DNA from: Desulfosarcina alkanivorans
GTDB taxonomy: Bacteria > Desulfobacterota > Desulfobacteria > Desulfobacterales > Desulfosarcinaceae
Length of the DNA stretch: 64,000 nt
Reading direction: 5' to 3'
NCBI RefSeq assembly: GCF_009688945.1
Contig: NZ_AP021874.1
Coordinates: forward strand, 5,580,001 to 5,644,000
Part shown: positions 7,604 to 15,949 of the stretch, one piece after another
How positions within the stretch are numbered: position 1 is the first letter of the stretch
Layout: each line of letters begins with the position of its first letter
Translations under genes and position numbers: made by a program
Notes under the pieces: generated by a model
The model's input: the letters and a program-made list of their open reading frames with translations, nothing else
What the model was told of the DNA's origin: nothing
The model's database searches: none

Positions 7604-9685
7604 CTAGCATGGGGAGACGGTGACATAGTGCTCCTGCATGACCATGGCCCCGCCGCCCCGGTCCCATTTGTCCAGGCCGCCGCACATCAGTTCATGGTCG
7701 GCCACACCCTTGCCGAAAGCCCGGCTTTCCACGGGCAGGCGATGTCCGAACCCGTGCAGCATGAAGACCGCCTCGGGGTGAATCAGGTCGGTCAGTTTGG
7801 CCTGCATGCGCCCGCCGCTGCCGTTGCCGCTGACTTCCACCATGTCACCATCGGACAGGCCCATGGCCGCGCCGGCCCCGGCATGAATCCACAGGGTGTT
7901 CTCGGACACCTGCTCGAACAGCAGGCTGTTGTTGACCGTGTGGCCCTGGGTGTGAACCCCGCAGCGGCCGAATGTCAGCCTGAACTGGCCTTCCGGGGGG
8001 TGGGTGCCTGCATAAGGCTTGAGGGACGGTATCCCCCGGGACTCCCAGCGTTCCGAGATGATCTCCACTTTCCCGGACGGGGTCTTGAATGCGGGTTCCG
8101 GCCTGTACAGCGGACCCTTGCCCAGAGGAATGAACCCCCTGGCGTCGAAGTCGGCCACGCTGACGCCGGTGCCGTCCAGTTGATAGTTCCAGATCTCCTC
8201 GATGGAATCGAATGCCAGCGCATCGATGCCCAGCCGTTTGGACAGGCCGCAGATGATTTCCCAGTCGCTGCGGGTATCGTATCGCGGGGCCACTGCCCGG
8301 CGGCGGGTGAACAGATAGGGATTGAGCCCGTTCTTGCAGGCCAGTATGGACTCGCGCTCCAGATAGGGTGACAGGGGCAGCACCAGGTCGGAGAACCAGG
8401 CCGTATCCGACCAGGTGAAGCTGACGGACATGAGAAAATCGAGACCGGCCCATTTTTGCCTGAGCCGGTCCGGGTCCGGATACCCCATGAGCGGATCATG
8501 GCGGTAGGCAATGTACGCCTTGACCGGGTAGGGGGTTTCGGTTTCGATGGCATCGAACCCCAGATGCAGCAGACCGGGGCCGCTATCCAGGTGGCCGAGC
8601 TGCCAGCCCGTGCCGTCGGCACGCTTCTCTTTGGGGGTGGGAACCAGATCCGTCAGCTTTTTCAGTCCCTTGCGGTCGACATCGCCGGGTTTGTTGGCCA
8701 TTGGCAGACCGCCCCGGGCGCCGATGGCGCCCAGCAGGGCATTGATGATGTAGATCGTACGGGACATGTAAAAGGAGTCGTTGTATCGGGCGTTCATCCA
8801 TCCGGGGTGCCAGATGACCGCGGGGGCATCCTTGGCCAGGTCCCGGGCGAACCGGACGATTTCCACCGCAGGAATGCCGGTTTCCGTTTCCGCCCATTCG
8901 GGGGTGTAGGGTTTGACGAACCGATCGAGCACATCCAGGTCCTTGATCCACTTGCTGGCGTAGGCGGCATCGTAAAGATTGCGGTTCAAAAGGGTGTGGA
9001 TGACCGCCAGGTTCAATGCGTAATCCGACCCGGGCCGGATCATCAGGAATCTATGGGCTTTGGTGGCCGACACATTGGCCCGGATATCGACCACCGTCAG
9101 TTTGCACCCCTTTTCCATGGCGGCCATGAGGTCGTTGACCTCCTTTACATTGATGGCCTCGAAGATGTTGCGGGTCTGGAGCACCACATGCCGGGCATTT
9201 TTGAGATCATAGCAGAGCGCTTTTCGGCCGAAACCGAACAGGGAGAGGGCTGCATGCTGGACGTTGCGGGCACATGAAGAGTCGTGGTTGGACCAGTTGG
9301 GGGAACCGAGCCCCCGGACGAAAGCCTGGTGCAGATCCCTGAACGGACCGCCGCGGTCGGAGAAGAGAACACTCCTGCCGCCGTGGGTGTCAATGGTCGA
9401 TTCGAGCCGGCCGGCCGCATGATCCAGGGCGTCATCCCAGCTGACGGGCTTCCAGTTTCCCTGGCCGCGGTCACCGACCCGGATCATGGGACGCTGAAGG
9501 CGTTCATTGTCGTTGATCAGCGCCTTGCCGGCGGCGCCGCGGGCGCACAGGGCGCCGTTGATGCCGCCCATGTGGGGGTTGCCACGGACAAATTGAATTT
9601 CTCCGTTTTCGGTTTCGACCTCAATGGGGCACCTCACGGTGCACATGCCGCAAACACTGAATGTTGAATCTGTGGACGCCATCAT
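7604..9685 (-). CDS. Molybdopterin (bis-MGD) oxidoreductase, DMSO reductase family
   Basis: A catalytic subunit of about 693 aa with the N-terminal [4Fe-4S] motif at Cys12, Cys15, Cys19 and Cys47 (VCGMCTVRC...ALCARG), then the three MGD-binding domains and the C-terminal dinucleotide-binding barrel (FRLTFGRCGVHTQGHTVNN). NHDSSCARN places Cys138 as the likely Mo ligand, as in the polysulfide/thiosulfate reductase branch. The ATG at 9685 (MMASTD) is preferred because CCTCCC on the plus strand gives GGGAGG just upstream; the longer ORF from 9736 is not needed. There is no Tat signal and no ferredoxin-like or membrane subunit beside it, so it appears cytoplasmic and solitary. The substrate is unknown. 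Confidence 0.88.
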   Translation of the reverse strand: MMASTDSTFSVCGMCTVRCPIEVETENGEIQFVRGNPHMGGINGALCARGAAGKALINDNERLQRPMIRVGDRGQGNWKPVSWDDALDHAAGRLESTIDTHGGRSVLFSDRGGPFRDLHQAFVRGLGSPNWSNHDSSCARNVQHAALSLFGFGRKALCYDLKNARHVVLQTRNIFEAINVKEVNDLMAAMEKGCKLTVVDIRANVSATKAHRFLMIRPGSDYALNLAVIHTLLNRNLYDAAYASKWIKDLDVLDRFVKPYTPEWAETETGIPAVEIVRFARDLAKDAPAVIWHPGWMNARYNDSFYMSRTIYIINALLGAIGARGGLPMANKPGDVDRKGLKKLTDLVPTPKEKRADGTGWQLGHLDSGPGLLHLGFDAIETETPYPVKAYIAYRHDPLMGYPDPDRLRQKWAGLDFLMSVSFTWSDTAWFSDLVLPLSPYLERESILACKNGLNPYLFTRRRAVAPRYDTRSDWEIICGLSKRLGIDALAFDSIEEIWNYQLDGTGVSVADFDARGFIPLGKGPLYRPEPAFKTPSGKVEIISERWESRGIPSLKPYAGTHPPEGQFRLTFGRCGVHTQGHTVNNSLLFEQVSENTLWIHAGAGAAMGLSDGDMVEVSGNGSGGRMQAKLTDLIHPEAVFMLHGFGHRLPVESRAFGKGVADHELMCGGLDKWDRGGGAMVMQEHYVTVSPC

Positions 9686-10041
9686 CTGTCCTCCCGTCTG
9701 CAAGGTGTTCCCGGACCCCATGACCGGTAATTCCATGCTGGATATCGCAGCCGCTGCGTTATGTCAATACAGATATATACTTCTCATGCGGGCGCTGCCG
9801 ACCGCTCTTTCATGGCGATGAGGCGTTCGTCGATTCCTCTCAAGGAACGTCTTTGGTTAAAACCGATTGACAATCGGGTGAATATCGAATAGCAACATAC
9901 GTTATGTCATTAGTGACATAAAGTTTCGTGCCACGCCCACCGGCATCAACCCATTACATGTCCGCTCAACCATCGCAGGCGGAGGCTGTCGCTTCGGCAG
10001 CAGCGGCATTACCCGTCGCGCAGGCAGGAAAGGAGCCGTTC
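9686..10041. promoter_or_regulatory. Divergent control region of Mo oxidoreductase and fdhA, with FNR/CRP-like palindrome
   Basis: This 356-nt region separates the divergent oxidoreductase and fdhA genes. It holds a perfect 8-bp-arm palindrome TTATGTCA-TTAG-TGACATAA at 9902-9921. TTGACA occurs at 9867-9872, but no convincing -10 was found at the right spacing. The palindrome has the size of FNR/CRP-family sites with TGTCA half-sites and matches the site upstream of the aldehyde oxidoreductase. Confidence 0.5.
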
Positions 10042-12807
10042 ATGGCCCAGGAAAGCATGTCGATCAACGGGAGCCGGTTTCCGTTTGACCCGGGGCAGAC
10101 CATTTTACAGGTTGCCGAGACCAACCGGATTAGGATCCCGACACTCTGTTATCTCAAGGAGGCCTCGCCCACGGGGGCCTGCCGTATCTGCGTGGTGGAG
10201 GTTGACGGTGCCCGTTCGCTCGTGGCCGCCTGCAGCACCCCTGCCGCAGACGGCATGGTGGTGCATACCGAATCTCCCCGGGTGGTGGCGTCAAGGAGAG
10301 AAACACTGGCACTGCTGCTTGCCTCGGGCAACCACAACTGCGCCATCGGTTCCGGGAGGGAAAACGCGTGGTCCGCTTTTCAAATGCGGGCGGCCGCTTC
10401 CGATGGCGGCGAGGACCTGTGCCCGGCCTGGGGGGACTGCCGCCTGCAGGACCTGGCCTACCATTATCAGGTGGAGGGGGGGAAATATCCGCGGACCGGC
10501 ACCCGGTACCCCACGGAGACCGTCAATCCGCTCATCGTCCGTGATTTCTCCCGCTGCATTCTCTGCGGCCGGTGCGTTCAGGCCTGCAATGAGGTCCAGG
10601 TCAACCGGGCCATCAGTTTTGGCTACCGGGGGGCAGCGGCCAAAGTGGTGGCCGGTACCGATGTGCCGCTCAAAGAGTCCCAATGCGTGTTCTGCGGTGA
10701 ATGTATCCAGGCCTGCCCGACCGGCGCCCTGGTGGAAAAGAAAGCCCGCTTTGTCTGGCGTCCCTGGAAAAACCGCACGATCCGAACGACCTGTCCATAC
10801 TGTGGTGTCGGCTGCCAGCAGTGGCTGCATGTTCAGGACGGTCGCATCGTCAAGGTCACCGGCGTGGAAGACGGGTCCCCCAACCAGGGCCGGCTGTGCG
10901 TCAAGGGGCGCTTCGGCTACGACTTCATTTACTCCGATGAACGCCTCAAGACCCCGTTGATCCGGGAGGGCGACGATTTCCGCGGGGCATCCTGGGACGA
11001 GGCCCTGGACCTGGTGGCGGACACCTTCAAGACCATCATCGAAGAGAGCGGGCCCGACGCCGTGGCCGGTGTCAGCTGCGCCCGCAGCATCAACGAAGAT
11101 TCCTACCAGATGCAAAAGCTTTTCCGGGGAGTGTTCAAGACCAACAACATCGACCATTGCGCCCGCACATGACATGCGCCGACGGTCGCCGGGCTGGCGG
11201 CCACGTTCGGATCGGGGGCGATGACCAACTCTTTTTCCGAGTTTTCCAGGGCCAGGATGTTCCTGGTGATCGGTTCCAATATGACCGAAGCCCACCCGGT
11301 GGCGGCCACCTTCGTAAAAAATGCCGTGTTGAACGGAGCCCGGCTGATTGTGGTGGATCCCCGGCGGCATCGGCTGGTTGATTTTGCCGACTTGCACCTG
11401 CCTCTGAAGGTGGGCAGCGACATCGCCCTGCTCAATGCCATCATGCACGTGCTGATTGAAGAAGACCTCTACGACAAAGCCTTTGTGGCGTCCTGCACCA
11501 CGGGTTTCGAGCAGCTCCGGAAAACGGTGCAGGCCTATCCGCCGGAAAGGGCGGCGCCCATCTGCGGTATCGGTGCCGGGACCATCCGGGAGGTGGCCCG
11601 CCTGCTGGCCTCGGTGAAGCCGGCCATGGTCTGTTACACCCTGGGCATCACCGAACACACCTGCGGCAAAAACAACGTCATGTCCATCGCCAATCTGCAG
11701 ATGCTGCTGGGCAACATGGGCGTGGAAACCGGCGGTGTAAACCCGCTGCGCGGTCAGAACAACGTGCAGGGGGCCTGCGATATGGGCGCCCTGCCCAATG
11801 TCTACCCAGGATACCAGCCGGTTACCGACGCGGGTGTCTGTGAGAAGTTCGAATCGGCCTGGCAGACCACCGACCTGCCCCGGGATGTGGGATTGATGAT
11901 TCCCGAGATGATGAACGGACTGGCGGACGGCAGGGTCCGCGGTTTTTACATTTTCGGTGAGAACCTGGCCAATACCGAACCGGACATCCACAAGGCCGAG
12001 CACGAACTGGCATCGGCCGAATTCCTGGTTGTCCAGGACATCTTTCACAACGAAACCACCCGTTTTGCCCATGTGGTGCTGCCGGCGGCTGCCTGGAGCG
12101 AGAATGAAGGCACCTTCACCAACAGCGAGCGCCGGGTCAGCCGGGTGAGGACGGCCAGCCCGGCACCGGGTATGGCCATGCCCAACTGGTGGATTTTCAG
12201 GGAAATCGCCCGTCGTTTCGGACACGATTGGTCCGCCAACAGCGGCCAGGAGATCTGGGACAACGAAATCTCAATGCTGGCGCCCAGCATGGGCGGGATC
12301 AAATACCACCGCATTGACGCCGACGGACTGCAGTGGCCCTGTCCCACGGTGGACCACCCGGGTACCCCATGCCTGCATCGCGGCGGCCGGTTCACCTGCG
12401 GGCGTGGGCGGTTTTCCCCGGCCGAATGGACCCCGCCGGCCGAGGTGCCCGACGATGATTATCCCCTGGTACTCAGCACCGGACGACGTCTCTTCCATTA
12501 CCACACCCGGACCCAGACCGGCCGCTGCGAAGGGCTGAACGACCTTCTGGGCGAAGAGACCGCCGACCTCTCCCATGCCGATGCGGATCGACTGGGCATT
12601 GCCGACGGTGAGCGGATCCGGATCCGGTCCCGGCGCGGCGAAGTGGCCGTCAGGGCCAAGGTGACCTCCGAGGTGCCGCCGGGCCTGGTGTGGATGGCCT
12701 TTCATTTTCGTGAAGGCAACGCCAACTGGCTCACCAACGCGGCCTTCGATCCGGCGACCTTGACGGCCGAGTACAAGGCCTGTGCCGTGCGCATTGAAAA
12801 AATCTGA
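10042..12807 (+). CDS. fdhA: Formate dehydrogenase catalytic subunit, selenocysteine-containing
   Basis: A 921-aa FDH alpha subunit, interrupted by an in-frame TGA at 11170-11172 that is read as selenocysteine (residue 377). The frame is identical before and after, and the context HCART-U-HAPTVAGLA is the classic FDH active-site motif, so this is one gene, not two. Domain order: NuoG-like [2Fe-2S] (Cys36, 47, 50, 64), His/Cys [4Fe-4S] (His98, Cys100, Cys117, Cys123), two ferredoxin clusters (Cys172-182 and Cys215-225), a [4Fe-4S] motif TCPYCGVGC from Cys251, then MGD domains. AAAGGAG lies 6 nt before the ATG at 10042, which decides the start. The N-terminal clusters fit a soluble enzyme passing electrons to NuoE/NuoF-like or ferredoxin partners; none is encoded nearby. 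Confidence 0.95.
11170..11215 (+). promoter_or_regulatory. UGA selenocysteine codon and presumed bacterial SECIS
   Basis: The TGA at 11170-11172 is followed by GC-rich sequence able to fold (GCCG at about 11177 with CGGC downstream, plus GCCGG/GGCGGC segments), where a bacterial SECIS is expected. The exact hairpin could not be resolved by eye. The selenocysteine call rests mainly on frame continuity and the flanking protein motif. Confidence 0.75.
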
Positions 12808-12871
12808 CGGCGTTTAATCGGCAGCCTGCAAGGCGAATCGAAATAGAACTGACTCGTGACAAGGAGCGTTC

Positions 12872-14314
12872 ATGGGCGAGATGATCGTACTGAAAACATT
12901 GGAACCCAAGCCGGAAGCGGAGATCGATCGAATTTTTAAACGCCAGCAGGCAGCCTTCCGGCGACATCCGATGCCCGATGCGAAAGCGCGCATCCACGGA
13001 CTCAAGCGGCTGGAAAAGGCCCTGATCCGCTTCAAGGCGGATATCGCTGCCGCCATCGACCGGGATTTCGGCTGCCGCTCATCTGATGAATCCTACCTGG
13101 CTGAAATCCTGCCCACCCTGGAGGGAATCCGATATGCCGTCAAACGGATCCGCCGATGGATGAAGCCGTCCCGCCGGCGTCCCGGCCTGCTCTACCTGCC
13201 GGCCAGGGCCCGGGTGATTTTTCAGCCGCTGGGTGTCGTCGGGATCATCGCGCCGTGGAACTATCCCGTCTACCTGGCCCTGGGGCCCCTGGTGGGGGTG
13301 CTGGCGGCGGGGAACCGGGCCATGATCAAGATGAGCACGTTCACCCCCCGGACCGCCGAGGTGCTCAAAGCCCTGATCGGAGAAGCCTTCGACGAGGACC
13401 AGGTGGCCGTCATGGGCGGCGAACCCGGCCTGGGTCCGGTTTTCTCGCGACTGCCCTGGGACCACCTGGTCTTTACCGGCTCCACCGCGGTGGGCAGGCA
13501 TGTCATGCGGGCGGCGGCGGACAACCTGACGCCGGTGACCCTGGAACTGGGTGGCAAGTCGCCGGCGATCATCGGACCCGCCGTTTCCGTGGCCGATGCC
13601 GCCGGGCGCATCGCCTTCGGCAAGGTGTTCAACATGGGCCAGACCTGTGTGGCCCCGGACTACGTCCTGTGCCCACGAGGGGCCCGGGACGCATTCGTGG
13701 CCCGGTTCATCGCCGCCATGGGGCGCATGTACCCGTCCATGGCGGAAAATCCCCAGTACACCGGGATTGTAAACGACAGAGAATATGAACGACTCGAAGG
13801 CCTGCTGGCCGACGCAGTGGAGAAGGGGGCCCGGGTTGTCGAGGTGAATCCGGGCGGCGATGATTTCTCAGGTCTTCGCAAGATGCCCGTCCGGCTCCTG
13901 CTGGAGGTGAACGACGACATGGCCGTGATGCAGGAGGAGATATTCGGGCCCCTGCTGCCGGTGATCGCCTACGATACGCTCCAGGATGCGGTGGCATACG
14001 TGAACAGCCATCCCCGGCCGCTGGCACTCTATCTTTTCGATCACGAGAGGCGGAATGCCGAGTACGTGCTCGCCTGCACGCATTCGGGCGGGGCGCTGAT
14101 CAACGACACCCTGGTGCATGTCACCCAGGATGACATGCCCTTCGGCGGCATCGGCCCTTCGGGCATGGGCCAGTACCATGGCCACGAAGGGTTTCTCACC
14201 TTTTCCAAAGCCAAAGGGGTGCTCTGCAAATCCAGATTCAACAGCGGCAGGTTCTTTTATCCCCCATACGGCGGACTGGTTCACCGCCTGATTTACCGTT
14301 TTTTCATGAGTTGA
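12872..14314 (+). CDS. Aldehyde dehydrogenase, coniferyl aldehyde dehydrogenase-like
   Basis: A 480-aa NAD(P)-dependent aldehyde dehydrogenase. It shows the ALDH signature APWNYPVYL (about 127-135), the nucleotide-site segment FTGSTAVG (from 201), the general base Glu225 in LELGGKSP and the catalytic Cys259 in NMGQTCVAPDY. The lack of a long N-terminal arm and the C-terminal hydrophobic tail (GGLVHRLIYRFFMS) resemble the class-3/coniferyl-aldehyde group. AAGGAG lies upstream of the ATG. It follows fdhA by 64 nt and precedes the unknown 284-aa gene by 28 nt, so the three may form an operon for C1 and aldehyde oxidation. The substrate is unknown. Confidence 0.9.
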   Translation: MGEMIVLKTLEPKPEAEIDRIFKRQQAAFRRHPMPDAKARIHGLKRLEKALIRFKADIAAAIDRDFGCRSSDESYLAEILPTLEGIRYAVKRIRRWMKPSRRRPGLLYLPARARVIFQPLGVVGIIAPWNYPVYLALGPLVGVLAAGNRAMIKMSTFTPRTAEVLKALIGEAFDEDQVAVMGGEPGLGPVFSRLPWDHLVFTGSTAVGRHVMRAAADNLTPVTLELGGKSPAIIGPAVSVADAAGRIAFGKVFNMGQTCVAPDYVLCPRGARDAFVARFIAAMGRMYPSMAENPQYTGIVNDREYERLEGLLADAVEKGARVVEVNPGGDDFSGLRKMPVRLLLEVNDDMAVMQEEIFGPLLPVIAYDTLQDAVAYVNSHPRPLALYLFDHERRNAEYVLACTHSGGALINDTLVHVTQDDMPFGGIGPSGMGQYHGHEGFLTFSKAKGVLCKSRFNSGRFFYPPYGGLVHRLIYRFFMS

Positions 14315-14342
14315 AAACCACCATCAACCCGAAGGAGATATC

Positions 14343-15197
14343 GTGCATCCGGCATCCACAGCCTTACCCCGGGAAATCCACCGCTTCAGCCATCACTCCG
14401 TGTTCGGAGACTGCTGGACCACTTTCAACCGGACATTGAACCGGGACGCCCTGGGCCTTCCCAACGAGGCCTCGTTGGCTGAACGGTTGGACACACTCTT
14501 GGACATGGAAATCCGCGACCTGCGTGTTTTCTGGCTCAGCCTGGCGCGGATTGCCGAGCTGGCGGTCAAACAGGCCGGTGATTATGCGGACAACTGCGAA
14601 TTTCAAGCCGCGGGAGATCTGCTGGTCAACCCCCGACGAATCGATGTCTACCTGCGCGGATGGTCGAGCCCGGTGGTCAAGGACCGCCATCGCGGCCTCA
14701 GCCAGCAGTTCGCTGCAGCCATCGGAAGGGACAACCCGGTGGCCTGGTTAAGCCGGAAAACACTGCCCCATGTAAGGGAGGAGGCATTGCTGCCCTGTAT
14801 GAAACAAACGTTGTCCGCCTCGGGATTCATGAACCCCGCTTACCTGGCCGACCTGGACCGGCGGATGGGCCGGGTGGCCGATACGATCGCTTTTCTGATG
14901 GCCTGGCCGGTGACGGACAGCGCTCAATTATTCCGGCGGATGCGGGACGCGGGGCCGGAGGGCCAGGCGTTTATCCGGTCGAAACTTTGCCGGTTTGACG
15001 CTGCCCGTTTCAACGCCATGGGAGAGGATATCAAAAATATTGCGATGGGTGGGGGCTGCTCGGCGCAATTCCTGTCCGGGTCCATGGTGCAATGCGCCCG
15101 CAACCATCCGGCGGGGAACACGCCGGGGACGGGGCTGCGCAACCGCCCGTTGACAGACGTCGGCCGGGCCTCCGGCCAATTGAGGCCCGCTTTTTGA
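14343..15197 (+). CDS. Unknown protein, 284 aa
   Basis: I do not recognise this protein. It begins with GTG at 14343 behind an excellent AAGGAGATATC, so it is almost certainly translated, and it follows the aldehyde dehydrogenase by 28 nt. It is mainly helical, with no signal peptide and no transmembrane segment. Conserved-looking features are FGDCWTTFNRTLNRDALGLP near the N-terminus and GGGCSAQFLSGSMVQCARNHP near residues 237-257, which could carry functional Cys residues. The last ten codons overlap an intrinsic terminator hairpin, so the natural C-terminus may be a late extension. Function is not assignable; context suggests aldehyde or formate metabolism. Confidence 0.7.
   Translation: MHPASTALPREIHRFSHHSVFGDCWTTFNRTLNRDALGLPNEASLAERLDTLLDMEIRDLRVFWLSLARIAELAVKQAGDYADNCEFQAAGDLLVNPRRIDVYLRGWSSPVVKDRHRGLSQQFAAAIGRDNPVAWLSRKTLPHVREEALLPCMKQTLSASGFMNPAYLADLDRRMGRVADTIAFLMAWPVTDSAQLFRRMRDAGPEGQAFIRSKLCRFDAARFNAMGEDIKNIAMGGGCSAQFLSGSMVQCARNHPAGNTPGTGLRNRPLTDVGRASGQLRPAF
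15166..15197 (+). terminator. Intrinsic terminator overlapping the end of the 284-aa gene
   Basis: The stem GGGCCTC (15166-15172) pairs with GAGGCCC (15182-15188) around a 9-nt loop and is followed by GCTTTTT. The hairpin lies inside the last codons of the preceding gene and would end the fdhA-ALDH transcript. Confidence 0.7.
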
Positions 15198-15226
15198 GGG
15201 TTTAAGGTTCCTGCTGGTCTATCCGA

Positions 15227-15715
15227 TCAATAAAATACGCCCGGAGACATCACGTAAAATCCGGCACCCACGAAGTAGTCCGTATCCGGCACACGGTAGA
15301 TAAACGTGTGCTTGGGTTTGTTGATCTCCATGCCGGGGACCTGCCACGTATATTTGGTCCAGCCCTTGCCTTTTTTGGCCGCCTTGACGAAATCCACGAA
15401 AAAGGCCTTGCCGTCGACGTCCGTCGCTTCGATCAGGGTGTCCGGCTTGGTCAGTTCCGGCTTGTGGGGGTGGGCCAGCATCCTGGCCTTCATGTCCATC
15501 AGGAAGACATAGCTGACGCCGTCGTTCCATACGAACCGGCCTTTTTTGTCTCCGATTTCCTTGACGGCGGCATTGATGCCCTGTTTTTTTATAAATTCTC
15601 CGGCTTCCTTGCATTTGGTAATGCAATCGTCACGGGTCCCGGCCATGGCGGGATCCGCCAGCACCATCACCATGAGCATCAGTGCGGCCAATATACCTGC
15701 AGTTGATTTCTTCAA
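15227..15715 (-). CDS. Secreted single-cache-domain protein
   Basis: A 162-aa periplasmic protein: a signal peptide MKKSTAGILAALMLMVMVLA ending DPAMA, then a compact sensor-like domain with FVWNDGVSYVFLMDMKARMLAHPHKPEL and a C-terminal YFVGAGFYVMSPGVFY. This matches small stand-alone cache (sCache_2) proteins that bind small organic ligands outside the membrane. A TTG start at 15715 is chosen because GGAGG lies 5 nt upstream and gives the natural signal-peptide start; the ATG at 15727 would add MEAA. No chemoreceptor or histidine kinase domain is attached or adjacent, so the ligand and partner are unknown. Confidence 0.85.
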   Translation of the reverse strand: MKKSTAGILAALMLMVMVLADPAMAGTRDDCITKCKEAGEFIKKQGINAAVKEIGDKKGRFVWNDGVSYVFLMDMKARMLAHPHKPELTKPDTLIEATDVDGKAFFVDFVKAAKKGKGWTKYTWQVPGMEINKPKHTFIYRVPDTDYFVGAGFYVMSPGVFY

Positions 15716-15893
15716 GGCAGCCTCCATCGGTTACGGTTATCCGTTCTAATGAGCCGAGGTCAAAAAAATATAAAAAATACAATGCGTTTGTCAAGAATTA
15801 TGTCGTTTCCAGCCGCATCCTCTACGAACGCCGGGCGGCAGGTCTCCGGTGGTGGACCCGTTTCTGTTATCGGCATTTCCGGTCGAAACGTTT

Positions 15894-15925
15894 ATAAAAA
15901 AAGGGCGCCCTTTCGGGCGCCCCTG
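15894..15925 (-). terminator. Rho-independent terminator of transketolase
   Basis: A perfect GC-rich hairpin GGGCGCCC (15915-15922) / GGGCGCCC (15903-15910) with a 4-nt GAAA loop, followed on the minus strand by a run of seven T (15902 downward). It lies 25 nt after the transketolase stop. Confidence 0.93.
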
Positions 15926-15949
15926 AATGGCCGTCATATTGGTCCGCGG

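Noticed and set aside
9928..11172. fdhA split into two genes at 11172/11221
   Set aside because: Both parts are in the same frame and the TGA lies in the FDH selenocysteine motif, so one gene with read-through is the better reading.
10291..12225. A 644-codon antisense frame across fdhA
   Set aside because: It lies opposite the complete formate dehydrogenase and its His/Gly-rich translation has no recognisable domain.
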